Shown one piece after another: positions 48,118 to 59,110 of a DNA stretch of 64,000 nt (position 1 is its first letter; the number at the start of each line of letters is the position of its first letter). Source of the stretch: Spirometra erinaceieuropaei (lineage: Eukaryota > Platyhelminthes > Cestoda > Diphyllobothriidea > Diphyllobothriidae); NCBI GenBank assembly GCA_902702965.1, contig CACRXP010000036.1:240180-304179 (forward strand), in the 5' to 3' direction. The notes beneath the pieces were generated by a model. The model saw nothing but the letters and a program-made list of their open reading frames with translations. It searched no databases and was not told the DNA's origin. The position numbers and the translations under genes were made by a program.

Positions 48118-48520
48118 AGGTCAGCGACAGGGGAAACTGGAACGGTCATTTCCGGCTTGCCAGTCGCCATCGGTCAGCCATACTCGATTCTGAGGTATGC
48201 AATCACCGACGCTCGAGTTCAGGACCTGTTGGCAAAAATTCAAATACCCTGTTGGTTGCGAGTGGATATATTAACCATGGTAGAGGGGAGCATATATGTA
48301 TGTATGTACATACAATGGTGGAGGGGCACTCACCGATCGTTCTTACAGAACTCACTCGTTCCGCTCTGCCTTACGGGCTCTCTCTCGAGCCCAACCAGCA
48401 GTCGCACAGCGGCGCATGATATAGGCAGAGTGTTATTACCGATAAGGACAAGGGAGACTGGAACGGCCATTTCTGGCTTATTAGCCGTCGTCAGCCAGTC
48501 ATGCCCAACCCTAAAGTATG
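48118..48520 (-). repeat. SINE fragments, minus strand
   Basis: 48118-48245 is an old copy (GGGGAAACTGGAACGGTCAT onward, ending near a CGAGTTCAGGACCTG B-box remnant). 48290-48520 is a better copy with body GACAAGGGAGACTGGAACGG and the tail GAGCCCAACCAGCAGTCGC / ACTCACCGATCGTTC that also occurs at 43183-43307. The frames through these repeats are open on both strands but are not genes. Confidence 0.7.
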
Positions 48521-48539
48521 GAACCATTGTACATTCCCG

Positions 48540-48738
48540 ATCGAAACCAACAGGAAAAGAGGCCCGTGACCCAATGGTTAGAGGCTTTGGATTTCTAACT
48601 AACACGTCGCGAGTTCGAGCCCAAGGTGTTCCACACTTCGGGGTTGGGTATGACTGGCTGACGACTGCTGATGAGCCAGAAATGACCATTCCAGTCTCCC
48701 TTGTCTTTGTAGGTAACGCTATTCTGCCTATGTCATGA
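48540..48738 (+). repeat. tRNA-derived SINE, plus strand
   Basis: Head AGGCCCGTGACCCAATGG-TTAGAGGC (A-box-like), then GTCGCGAGTTCGAGCCC (B box), then body to ATTCTGCCTATG. It is the left flank of the foldback element beginning near 48733, and part of it (from 48622) is repeated in inverse at 49698-49808. Confidence 0.8.
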
Positions 48739-49808
48739 AATGTTGGCCGAAATTCTGAAATGCGTTTTCGATTAGGAAGGATTTCTTGGTCGCGGTTGTA
48801 ATACTGATTATCTTAAGGCATACTCTTATAACATTTCGGACTCGGCAGGATGTCGGCTTTTAAATGCACTTCTTTTCAATCTCCTGTAGAAAGCGTGCTC
48901 GGTAAAAAATGACTACTTAATTAGCTGGCATTTTTCCCATTGATTTTCGATGGTCTTGGAAATGCAAATATATTTTATAGAAACCATAAACAAAAATATG
49001 CTTTCTTATGGTCAGTCAATAGAGAATCACGTCTTCTTTATATTTTATACTTAAGGAAGGAGTATAATTAGGTTTTAAAAAAAGTTTCCAATTATGAGAC
49101 TTTTTAAGATAGCGAAATTTCCATTCACATAGCATCGTACCTGGCCGTTTACCACAGCTCCTCATGAAATGTACAACATGGTCCGCATCCACTGCAAAAT
49201 TTTATGGACTCTGTATGGTATCTCTTTAATGGCATAGAAAAATATGTGATTTTCTTTACGCGGAACGCATGCACCTCGTAAAGGGAAATCACTAAGCGCT
49301 AATGCAACGAATGATCAGGCTCCAAATTATTCGGCAATTAGAAAACTTTTTTCAAGCCTAATTATACTCCTTCCTTAAGTATAAAATATAAAGAAAACGT
49401 GATTCTCTATTGATTGATTGAAAGAAGGCATATTTTTGTTTATGGTTTCTATAAAATATATTTGCATTTCCAAAACCATCGAAAATCAATGGGAAAAATG
49501 CCTGCTAATTAAGTAGTCATTTTTTACCGAGCACGCTTTCTACAGGAGATTGAAAAGAAGTGCATTTAAAAGCCGACATCCTGCCGAGTCCGAAATGTTA
49601 TAAGAGTATGCCTTAAGATAATCAGTATTACAACCGCGACCAAGAAATCCTTCCTAATCGAAAACGCATTTCAGAATTTCGGCCAACATTTCATGACATA
49701 GGCAGAATAGCGTTACCTACAAAGACAAGGGAGACTGGAATGGTCATTTCTGGCTCATCAGCAGTCGTCAGCCAGTCATACCCAACACCGAAATGTGGAA
49801 CACTTGGA
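48622..49808 (+). mobile_element. large palindrome: foldback element plus SINE ends
   Basis: The arms run from about 48622 to 49090 and from about 49360 to 49808. The outer 110 bp of each arm is SINE body, and the inner part is the foldback element arm (GTCATGAAATGTTGG onward). About 105 bp across the SINE/foldback junction appears identical between arms. The spacer (about 49095-49355) is in reverse orientation relative to the copy at 37516-38499. The outer CAGTGAGTGACC terminus seen in other copies is missing; the SINE joins at TCATGAAATG instead. There is no transposase. Confidence 0.8.
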
Positions 49809-49919
49809 GCTCGATCCCACCTATATCATCTGCCGCTGTGCGGCTACTGGCCGGAGTGCATTAGGACACGGACAGCTACGCTGCTATTCGACTGGAAATT
49901 GCAGTCTTGAAAAATCTGA

Positions 49920-50292
49920 TAATTAGATACTTTGAAAAACTGAAAGACAGTCTTACTTTGGGCGTAAAATTTTAAGAATTAATTTTCTACCAAATAAATG
50001 TTAGAGAAGATATTTTGTGTATTTTTCTAAAAAATATATTTGAAATCATAAGCGCGTCGAAGATCAGCCAAAATTTCTCATACTACTTAAGTAGTAATTT
50101 TGGAAAGTGTGGTTTTCGCAGGCGGTCGAAAAATATGTATATTCAAAAGCCAACATCCCGGTCTAACTGGAATAGCTTGGGACTATGCTTCAAGACGATG
50201 AATATTACAACCTCACTTAAGTAATCCCACCTAATCGTAAACGTATTTCAGAATTTCGGTTAACATTTTGCGCGATCGATCACTGACTGCAT
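49920..50292 (+). mobile_element. foldback element, right-arm fragment
   Basis: Contains TACTTAAGTAGTAATTTTGG, GTGGTTTTCGCAGGCGG and CAGAATTTCGGTTAACATTT, ending GATCGATCACTGACTG. It matches the right arm of the 31067-32004 copy more closely than the younger copies. The left arm is lost. Confidence 0.65.
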
Positions 50293-51284
50293 GCGCCTCG
50301 TTGTTTGCCGAATCTAACACTTTGTAGTCGGCCTCTTGCTACTCAGATAGGACAGAGCACCGTTTGTGCCTTTCTGCCGTCGCTGATCCGGCATCTTTAT
50401 TTAGAATTCTCATGCAATTTGTGCCCTGTAGGGTTTTTTTCTGGAAATATATTGCTACCTTCCCGAAACCCAACTCAAACTTGGGCCGTTGGCATAAAAC
50501 TCGGTGAACATAAATGTTATGAGTCTGAGGCATTCCTCAAAGCCCGGTCCATCACACATCACCTACTTCTGATTCTTTTCAAAAAGGCTTCACTCGTCCC
50601 CTTACCGCCAACCTGCATACATATATATTGAGATGAAGTTCACGTCAATTCAATTTACCAGTATGCAGTCAGAACTTCACCGAACACGATAGAGAAAGAA
50701 GGCCAGAAGAAGTCATCCGTCTCGTTGACGTGGTCCCAGGAGTCCTGCCACCTCTGGTTTCCCGCAGACGGTCTCGAGACAGCCCGGGGGCTGGGTGGAG
50801 GGAAGAGGTTGAGGAAACGGGGGCGGGAGGGGAGTTAGAGCGAGCTCTCTGGTGCAGGTGTCATTCGAGCAGTCAGTTAACTGCTAGCAGGATTTGAGAC
50901 AAAGGCCGGACTTGGGGGTGAGAGAGGAGCGGTGGTTAAACCGAATCAAGCAGACATTTCCGCTTGATCGAGCAAGGACCAACAGAGGAAGCGGAAGTAA
51001 CAACTTGCTGTCTGTCCATCTCCTCTCCTCTAGGCGGTGGTGATGCAACTGAAGCCGCCTCCTTCTAGTTGCCATGATGCAGCTGTGATCAATGTTGAAA
51101 ATTGAAGAGCAGTCAAAGGAGAGCTGGATAGGAAAACCGCATCCTAGTCAATTAAAGAAAATTGACCGGTCTGGCGAGGCGAAAACTGTCTGGCAGGTGT
51201 GCGCATGTGAGTCGTGTGTTATCGGAAACGACGATTAGATTGCAACGGCTCCTTCTAAATGCAACTCGTATGTGGCAGGCAACA
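50293..51284. other. no recognisable feature
   Basis: Nothing recognised. Confidence 0.4.
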
Positions 51285-52310
51285 GACGGTGTATGCGAGA
51301 GGGAAGTGTGAGGTCAGTCCAACTCACATCTAACGCGTACCTTCCTCACTATAAACAGTCGAATGCACTGTTAAACTGCCACAACACACTAGAAACCGTG
51401 AATTGGGAAGTTGTCAAATGGCGGCATAACTGGATCCTACTCAGGACCGCGTGTTGGACTGTAACTGGTCCCTTTCTAATGTGTCTTTGATGGCGTTCCC
51501 ACTTACTTGAAACTCGAGACTCAATTCCTCCCCTGAATGAAGCCTGGTACTTGGGAATTCAGGGGCTATATAGTGTGTAGCATGGGTAGACGGACTGGTT
51601 AACCCTGTGAAGAGGGAGACACGGTCGACGGAACAAGAATTTAATGCACCTGGCGTTTCGAATTCCTGCTCGATTTTATCGTCAGCAACAGCATCAGATA
51701 GGGGTTAGACCCTGCGTCCGAGCCCATCTGCGACCGTCTTCACTTCGTCTTGCCACCTGAGCCTGTCAATTGTGAGTGAAGACAGAATGAGGAGGGGGAG
51801 TAGCGCAAACCTGGTTCGATATAAACGAATCCACACACACAAAACCCAACTGCTGAGTCCACCCTCGGGGAAGATTTATGGACCTCGTCACTTGCGACGA
51901 CTGAATATGTGTGTCATTTCCGTTTGCACTGAGTTGCTTCGAATGTTTGAGCCTGTGTGTATGAAGTGACGTCTCCGTCGAGTCGCTGGCGTTGGGCATT
52001 CATGTTTCGTCCGAACAGGGGATGGTGCATGATCATGCTAAGTGTTGACAGACAGTTTTTATCAGCACAAGCCAGCCCTGCATGCATCCTCGTCTGGAAT
52101 GTCCTCTTGGGTTTATTTTGTTGCACCTGACCTCCAGCCATCAAAAGAACTTCTTGGTATTTTAACTGACTGGACATCAGCCGTAGGTTTGAAGTTTAAT
52201 CTGCTCAGCAGTCAGTACCTTCGCTCTTTGACAATATTCGTTTTCAATCAGACGTTTCTGAAGGTAAATATTTTGGGAAAAATCATTAGGGACATAGCGC
52301 GTGTCTCTGA
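51285..52310 (+). repeat. 1.05-kb dispersed repeat, copy B
   Basis: Inverted partner of 32070-33120, with colinear blocks throughout (NCHNTLETVNWEVVK at the left, SSGMSSWVYFVAPDLQPSK at the right). A Penelope-tail/hammerhead-like string on the minus strand lies at about 51650-51705. The (CA)n here is much shorter than in copy A. Confidence 0.8.
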
Positions 52311-53397
52311 TGAAGCTCTCATTTACGTGGGATCAGAGACTTACTGCCGCCCCTGAATGCGGCTTGGTAAGTGTAGATTTAGGAGCCAGGTGGTATGTGC
52401 TACGCGTAGATGGACTGTTCAAATTCGTCAAGCATTGCGCCGGAGTCCATTTGTGGTAGTTGGGGTTAGGGTTGGGGGTTAGGGATTAGGCGGGGGCTTG
52501 TCTACTGCAGGTACAGCTACGAAGTAAGATCCGACCAAAACATCACAGGCAGTAGTTCATCAGCCGATCTCGACGAGGATCTCCTCTTCTCTGAGGCATA
52601 GGTGGCGACTTACTCTTTAGTCAGACAGTAACAGAACGGAATTGCGCTACAACCACTTCATCCCCTTTTTCTAGACCTGTGATGTTTCAGTGGCAAGATT
52701 AAGTCAATGCAATATGAGATGAACGTAAACGCAAGTCCCCGTCTGTGCCTGTCACAAACCTGCTGGCCGTTGAACCAGGCTTCACTCATTTGGATATCGT
52801 ATCTGTGTGATTTTGTTCCAAAACTGCTTTAAGAATAAAACGCTACAACACGGTCCTCATTAGTAATATGGCAGGTTTTCTGAGAGTCATCCCTGAAGTA
52901 GCGTTGCTGGTGCCGTAGGAGGCAATCCACATAATTATCGCTCTGTTTCCATATAATCGTGACTTTCTCGATGTCTTACTTTGTCAAGTGCGTCATAAAT
53001 AGTCCAACGTAACCGGCCGCTCATGAGAACTCCTAAAGCGAACCTCTGGCTAACTCGTTCTTGGCTAGAAGTTGAGGCAACTACAGACGTAGGTAGGTTG
53101 CAAGTTTAAAAGGCCTCACTACGCGGGGGGGGGGGGGGGGGGGGGGCAGCCCGGTGTCCCAGCTTCCCATTCCCCATCATACTGACTGACCTGGCGTAAA
53201 GGATAAGGCGATCGGTGGGCAAGTAGAGGGGACAGTTTCATCGGCTGACATACATTTATGCAAATGAATGATGTCGGGATGACGCTAGTAGGCGGTTAGC
53301 GCAACTGTCCAGCTTCGGGTGAATATACACCCGGAGGTGATGTAACGTTGGCCGGTCGGTGTTTCAGGTGACGTCAGGGAACGGCCTGTCGCCTATA
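52311..53397. other. no gene; short TTAGGG-like patch and G-run
   Basis: 52460-52490 holds about four TTAGGG-like units. 53125-53146 is a run of 22 G. Nothing else was recognised. Confidence 0.5.
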
Positions 53398-53868
53398 NNN
53401 NNNNNNNNNNNNNNNNNNNNNNNNNNNNNNNNNNNNNNNNNNNNNNNNNNNNNNNNNNNNNNNNNNNNNNNNNNNNNNNNNNNNNNNNNNNNNNNNNNNN
53501 NNNNNNNNNNNNNNNNNNNNNNNNNNNNNNNNNNNNNNNNNNNNNNNNNNNNNNNNNNNNNNNNNNNNNNNNNNNNNNNNNNNNNNNNNNNNNNNNNNNN
53601 NNNNNNNNNNNNNNNNNNNNNNNNNNNNNNNNNNNNNNNNNNNNNNNNNNNNNNNNNNNNNNNNNNNNNNNNNNNNNNNNNNNNNNNNNNNNNNNNNNNN
53701 NNNNNNNNNNNNNNNNNNNNNNNNNNNNNNNNNNNNNNNNNNNNNNNNNNNNNNNNNNNNNNNNNNNNNNNNNNNNNNNNNNNNNNNNNNNNNNNNNNNN
53801 NNNNNNNNNNNNNNNNNNNNNNNNNNNNNNNNNNNNNNNNNNNNNNNNNNNNNNNNNNNNNNNNNNNN
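53398..53868. other. assembly gap (N)
   Basis: A run of 471 N. Confidence 0.99.
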
Positions 53869-54397
53869 AAAAGTTAGGTTACTACTCATTTAGACGTCTC
53901 CCATTCAGAAAGTCAAGGTTTAAAACTTTAGTGAGCGCCACCCAGATGACCTTGACCTTGTCGGTTCCATACAAATTGTTCATGCCATTGATCTAAATCG
54001 CTATCCGAGTAAGTTCGGCAACTCTTGGGCTGGGATCTACAAATGAAAAACTGGGTAAGCTGTAACTCTGGTCATTCTTGTTTTGGTGAAAGAAAGGTCT
54101 CTCAAGTATGAGGTGTAAGACAGAAATGAATGTTGTGGATCCTCGAATTTGCATAGACCTGCATCTCCAATCCAAAAATTCTCGACAACCTATCTGAGCA
54201 ACTATGAGTAGTCGATTCAGTCTCTTTTAGAGTAAGATTTGCTGTCAGAGTAGCTGCATTCCTGGAGAGGATTTAGGCCTTTTATTTAAGCCGAAAGATG
54301 ATTACAGCTTATATGACCCCTCTGCCGGCAGGGCACGGAAATAATAGCGCCTCCCTCCCGTAATACAGATGGTTTTCAGCTAAATTCGGGGGAGGGT

Positions 54398-54560
54398 ACT
54401 TGTTTTTGTGTCCGGACCCTAACCCTACCTTGAGCCTAAATCCAACCCTAACCTTCAAACCAGCCATAAGTCTAATCCTGACACTAACGATGATTTCGCT
54501 GGAATTTAGCGCAGAGCCACCTGCAGTACGACGCTTTCTTATTCCTGTGTCCTGCTGGGT
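54398..54560. repeat. CCCTAA-like (telomere-like) cassette, second copy
   Basis: GTGTCC strings at both ends bracket ACCCTAACCCTACC and further degenerate units. CTGGAATTTAG and CCACCTGCAG correspond to the 47559-47725 cassette. Confidence 0.5.
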
Positions 54561-54772
54561 GAGGACATATAAACGACCCTTACCGGACGAAAAATGCAAC
54601 ACCGAAAAACTACTGGGGCATACTATCATGTCCACCATCACCATCCCCACCACTGTAGCGGCCGAGGACGTCAAGGGTAGCACACACCGGAGTAAGGAAA
54701 CGCCGAGAAGAGATCTTGGCCAGGGTAGACCTGAACGGAACTGTTAGCATTCCTTGATACACATCCATACAC

Positions 54773-54864
54773 AGAAGAAGAAGAAGAAGAAGAAGAAGAA
54801 GAAGAAGAAGAAGAAGAAGAAGAAGAAGAAGAAGAAGAAGAAGAAGAAGAAGAAGAAGAAGAAG
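54773..54864. repeat. (GAA)n microsatellite
   Basis: 92 bp of uninterrupted GAA/AAG triplets. Confidence 0.97.
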
Positions 54865-55253
54865 GCATGTCGAATATGGGGATAAAGTGTAATATGACGA
54901 GACTGCACGGAGAAAACGTATAATAATTGTAATTGTACAGGAAGGATGGTTACATCTGTAGAATGACCTGTCTGGGTGGAGTGACTATGCCAACATGCCA
55001 GCTAGTAAACCGGTGGGGAGCGCAGCGCTGGGGGCAACTGCAGGAAAGGGCCGAGGGAGTGCCGATGTAGCGAGGAGGCGAGCGGTACGGACGATATGTT
55101 ACGGTACGACGAGGGGGAAAGGGATCGGCAGAAGAGAGAGGGAGGGACACCGGTTAACTTCACCGACACGCGACTACGCCATCTCCACCCTAGGTCCTCG
55201 CGCCAAGAAGTGTCCACACATTCAAACAATTCTGTTCGCGCCGAGGGGCGTTA

Positions 55254-55377
55254 CACCACCACCACCACCACCACCACCACCACCACCACCACCACCACCA
55301 CCACCACCATCAGCATCATCACGATCACCATCGTCGTCGTAATCGTCATCGCCAGTAGTAATAACAGCAGTGGTGAC

Positions 55378-55412
<35 letters not shown>
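55254..55412. repeat. (ACC)n and (AGT)n microsatellites
   Basis: ACC triplets run from 55254 to 55309, then a mixed ATC/GTC stretch, then AGT triplets at 55378-55412. The long Pro, Thr, Ser or Gly ORFs here are artefacts. Confidence 0.95.
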
Positions 55413-55734
55413 CGCTAGTAGCAACAGAAGCGTTTAAAACTTGCAACTGACAAATATAAAAATTCACTAGAGGTTCCAAGGGCGTATTTCGTAGCAATAT
55501 AAAACCTCGAAGTTGTAAGAGGGGACGTTAAATAATCCGACACTAAAACAATTACGATTCTTGCTGACATCGAGGGAGACTGCAACTGCGTTGAAATTGT
55601 TTCAGTCAACCATTAAACCTGTTTTATGTGCAAGCCATGGTAAAGTCGCTGCATTTTGACCTAAAGCTCTAACTAGCGTCCTCATGTGTCCAGCCTAGTG
55701 CAAATCAACCAATTATCGGAGGAAGAGAGATTGA

Positions 55735-55860
55735 AAGGGTCATTTCTGGCGCATTCATCCCCATCATTCAACCATACCCGAGCCTGGGAGCTAGTAGAGG
55801 TGTGAGGCATAAGCTTGACTTCATAACTCTAGTGCGTACACTCTAGCCACTGAACTTCAG
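55735..55860 (-). repeat. SINE fragment, diverged
   Basis: GGGTCATTTCTGGCGCATTC, CAACCATACCCGAGCC and a following head-like region match the minus orientation of the 42937-43105 SINE, with many differences. Confidence 0.5.
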
Positions 55861-56889
55861 GTAACCTTCTTGTCGACAATGATCAGGAACCTTAATGATC
55901 GTGGTGTTATGCACCGCTCCTAGCTGACTACAAGATGAGAAATGCTCCCTTGGGGGCAGCCTGTGCAGGCTGACAGCGCAACGGATAAGCGAATATTTCA
56001 CCAGTCCAACGGATTCAGTCATGTCCTTAGGGCGCCTCTTATGTTAAATCGCAAATATGCACACTGCAATCTATAGTTTTGCATATTTATTCTCGACAGC
56101 CACAGCCCAAATGCTACCCCCTCGGTGTATTTGATGCCGCCCTGCGACATCCCCCTCGTCTGCCTATGGTTTGCATATAATAAGTGTGTCCAAATGTGCT
56201 TCCATCACTGAGACTTTGTCCTAACGGTGAGTGGGGGGTCGCAGATGGACGGGTTGCGACTCCCACACCGGGAGCCACCTGGCCGACACTCAGACGAAGA
56301 GACTAACGCGTGAAGCTACAATGGGATCCTATGATGGGGGGACGTGTGTCGCACGCCCACAGCGCGACCCCCTCCCCCTTATGACTTCCTGTCATCAGGA
56401 TGTCAGAGGGGTAGAGTCAAGACCACGACACCTGCTCAGCTTTATCTCCCCCCTATGTGTATGGTGTTAATTATAGCGATTTTGTACAAGTGGAAAAGAG
56501 CATACTGCGGTAGCGAAGGCGGCTTCGGACAAGTTTGCTTATGAAATCTCGATGCCCTGCTATAACTGCGAATAGAAGGACTCAAACTCCGAGGTTGTTA
56601 CGGGAAGAGTAAATGAGACTGAAATGACTACCTCAAATCTTTGTCATCAACTGATCGTGCTCCAACCCTAGACCCAGGGGACCCCTATCTCCAACTCGAC
56701 CTCTTCTTTTATTTCAAGAATTTGAGCCAGACTATCTATCTTTAGTTGATTAGCCCACCGCTCTGTAGATTGCAACCACAAACATTAAGGTTTATAGGCG
56801 TGGCATTCACCGAACTGTTCTGACTGCAAAACAGGACACAGGCAAGTCAGACGCACCCTGGGACAGCTGAGGCCTGAAAAATGAGACAA
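55861..56889. other. no recognisable feature
   Basis: Nothing recognised. Confidence 0.4.
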
Positions 56890-57120
56890 TGAAGTGTGTG
56901 TGTGTGTACATCTGCGACCTCCCTCGCCTCCGCTCTCATTGACTCAGTCTTAACACCGTGTCCAGGTTGGGGAGGATGATAGTGTGCGGTAGATGCTGTG
57001 CAAGTCTGCCACCGTTACAAACTAATTCACACGCAAGTCATCGTGCCTGATGCACCTAGCTGTGTAGCGCACGATGGACATCGTCGAATCGACGGTCGAA
57101 CTGTCGTGTGAGTGCGTCCT
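56890..57120 (+). repeat. dispersed repeat of about 260 bp (GT-tail family), copy 3
   Basis: CCTCCCTCGCCTCCGCTCTC, GGTTGGGGAGGATGATAGTG, TAATTCACACGCAAGTCATC and CGACGGTCGAACTGTCGTG match 63005-63272 closely. In this copy a short (GT)n lies at the start, not the end. Confidence 0.75.
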
Positions 57121-57366
57121 CCAAACGGGCTACGTGGTAGATCCCCTGGACCAGCACGGGTGCCATATCAGATTCTCACAGGCACTATTGAATTGCACAC
57201 CACAACAACTGCCGACATTCCGGGGTGCGGTGGTAGACCCGGTTGCAGGCAGACGTCGGGTAGATTGGGACCCCTGCCGCCCCCCTCCCTAATGTTGATG
57301 CAGGTCAAAAACCTGGTCATTTTCCGATTGAAGCAAATAGGCGAGTTCCAGGAAGCAGTTCAAAAG

Positions 57367-57396
57367 AAGGAGGAGGAGGAGGAGGAGGAGGAGGAG
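57367..57396. repeat. (GGA)n microsatellite at a Penelope 3' end
   Basis: Ten GGA/AGG triplets just past the 3' tail of the Penelope copy (CTCC on its coding strand). Confidence 0.9.
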
Positions 57397-57399
57397 ATG

Positions 57400-58444
57400 C
57401 GACCACTGGAACAAGAAGTTTATTGGCCTGACGTTTCGGATTCTCACTTGAATCCATCATTAGAGACAGTGGCTGAAAAGGGTGACCCGTGCACAGGAAG
57501 TTGCAGTATATATAGGATGCAGTCGCCATGCTACCGCATACCTATAGCAATTAACCGCGCTCCCCTTCATCAAGGATTGCTGCCCGCTGGTGCGCTAACT
57601 GCTAGCTGGCCGGCATGCAAGTTGCTACTTACCGAAATGTCATCACCCGTGTTGGATGCTGGCGTGATGATTTCTCGGCCATCTGGCTCACCGGCTTGCG
57701 CGCGCCCCGAGTGGTCAAGTACCTTGGCCAGTCTATGCCTCAGCACGGAGTTCGCAGTGGGCATGTCGTTGCACTTGTTGATAGATTGAGGTACCGTAAA
57801 CCATGACTCAAACAACTCGCGGCTCACACGATTATCCCCTCTCGCGAGAATTTCGGCCTCATCGAACTTGAATGTGTGGCCGGGTTTCGTCGAATGGGCC
57901 GCGACCTGAGAGTTGGCGTCATTCCTCCGTACCGCTGCCGCGTGTTCGGCAATTCGCGTTCGGAGCAGTCTTCCAGTTTTTTCGACGTAGTTGCTTTGTC
58001 CGCAACTGCACCAGATCCGGTAAACGACTCCAGATGTTTCTTGCCGTGGCAGTGGGTATTTTGGTCTCATCACCTGACGCCTCATGGTGGCCTCCGGTCT
58101 GTGTGCAACTCCAATTCCAAGTGGTGCACGAAGGCGGTTAACGGCCTCGGAGACGTTCTTGATGTACGGGATCGCTCGCCAGAATTTGGGGTCGGCACGG
58201 TTTTGTCGATCGTCTCGTTTGTGCATGCATCTGTTGACGAAGTTGCGCGGGCAACCATTTTTTCTGAAATCCCGTCGAAGATATTGGGATTCAGTAACCT
58301 TGTCTTCCGGTTCACTGCAGTGCGTCTCAACACGCCGATATAGCGTTCTTACGCAACTGCGTTTGTGGCTGATTGGGTGGTTACTGTTGAAGTTCATTAT
58401 TCGCGTCGTGTTCGTCGCTTTTCCGAACACTTTTGGCTTTAGGG
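57400..58444 (-). mobile_element. Penelope-like element, 5'-truncated, GIY-YIG endonuclease ORF and 3' tail
   Basis: On the minus strand an uninterrupted frame (about 58442-57573) reads KVFGKATNTTRIMNF, HKRSCVRTLYRRVETHCS, VNRLRAPLGIGVAHRP, then GVVYRIWCSCGQSNYVEKTG, RLLRTRIAEH, GHTFKFDEAEIL and SRELFESW. This is the linker and GIY-YIG endonuclease of Penelope-like retroelements, with the catalytic Arg (LRTRIAEH) and Glu (FESW) kept. The YIG-equivalent Gly is Glu (NYVEKTG), which probably harms activity. The RT domain is missing: the ORF runs out into a telomere-like array at 58445. The 3' side contains a TATATATACTGCAACTTCC stretch and a hammerhead motif (57426-57470). It ends with AATAAACTTCTTGTTCC and a microsatellite. 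The endonuclease is thought to nick target DNA for reverse transcription. Confidence 0.88.
57426..57470 (-). ncRNA. minimal hammerhead ribozyme motif in Penelope 3' tail
   Basis: Minus strand: TGTCT, CTAATGA (consensus CTGATGA, one change), perfect 6-bp stem GGATTC / GAATCC around AAGTGA, then GAAACGTC, where GAA-AC / GU-C gives a two-pair helix III with no loop. Helix I pairs GTCT with AGGC (one G-U). Such minimal hammerheads are known from Penelope-like elements. The G-to-A change in the core may abolish cleavage here. Confidence 0.6.
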
Positions 58445-59110
58445 CTATAGATAGGGTTAGGGTTAAGTTTGAGGGTAGGGTTAGGGTTCGGGTCAAGTTT
58501 AGGGTTAGGGCTAGGGTTAGGTTTAGGTTTAGGGGTAGGGTTAGGCTCAAGTTTAGGCTTGTGGTTTATGGTTAAGGCTAGGGTTAAGATTAGGTTTAGG
58601 GTTAAGTTTAGTGTTAGGTTTCGGGTTAATTTCAGGGTTAGGGTTAGGGCTAGGGTTAGGTTTAGGGTTAGGGTTCAATTTAGGGTTATGGTTTAGGGTT
58701 AAGGTTAGGATTGGGGTTATGTTTAGGTTTAGGGTTGTGGTTAAGATTAGGGTTAGGTTTCGGGTTATGTTTAGGATTATGGATAGGGTTAGGGCTCGTG
58801 TTTGGTTTAGGATTATGGTTCGGGTTAGGGTTAGGTTTGGGTTTATGGTTTAGGGTTAAGTTTAGAGTTATGGTTAGGGTTACGGTTAGGGTTATGTTTA
58901 GGGTTAGGATTATGGTTAAGTTTGGGGTTAGGGTTCGGGTTCAGTTTAAGCCTGTGGATAGGGTTAGTGGTAGGGTTAACGTTAGGATTAGGGTTTGGGT
59001 TAGGGTTAATTTTAAGGTTAGGGTTAGGTTTAATTTTAGGGTTAGGGTTAAGAATAAGGTTATGTTTAGGGTCTAGTTTTTGGGTTAGGTTAGAGGTTAC
59101 AGTTAGACTT
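58445..59110. repeat. degenerate TTAGGG-like array (interstitial, about 665 bp)
   Basis: Dozens of GGGTTAGGG, TTTAGGGTTAGG and GGGTTAAG units on the plus strand, with frequent single-base variation. It begins at the truncated 5' side of the Penelope copy and fades into unique sequence after 59100. The resulting Leu/Gly/Arg-rich ORFs are artefacts. Confidence 0.9.

Noticed and set aside
48157..48738. 193-codon plus ORF and 119-codon minus ORF
   Set aside because: Both read through inverted SINE copies; the open frames come from the repeat, not from a gene.
57112..57789. 225-codon plus-strand ORF
   Set aside because: It runs antisense through the Penelope copy and a GAG microsatellite; no domain.
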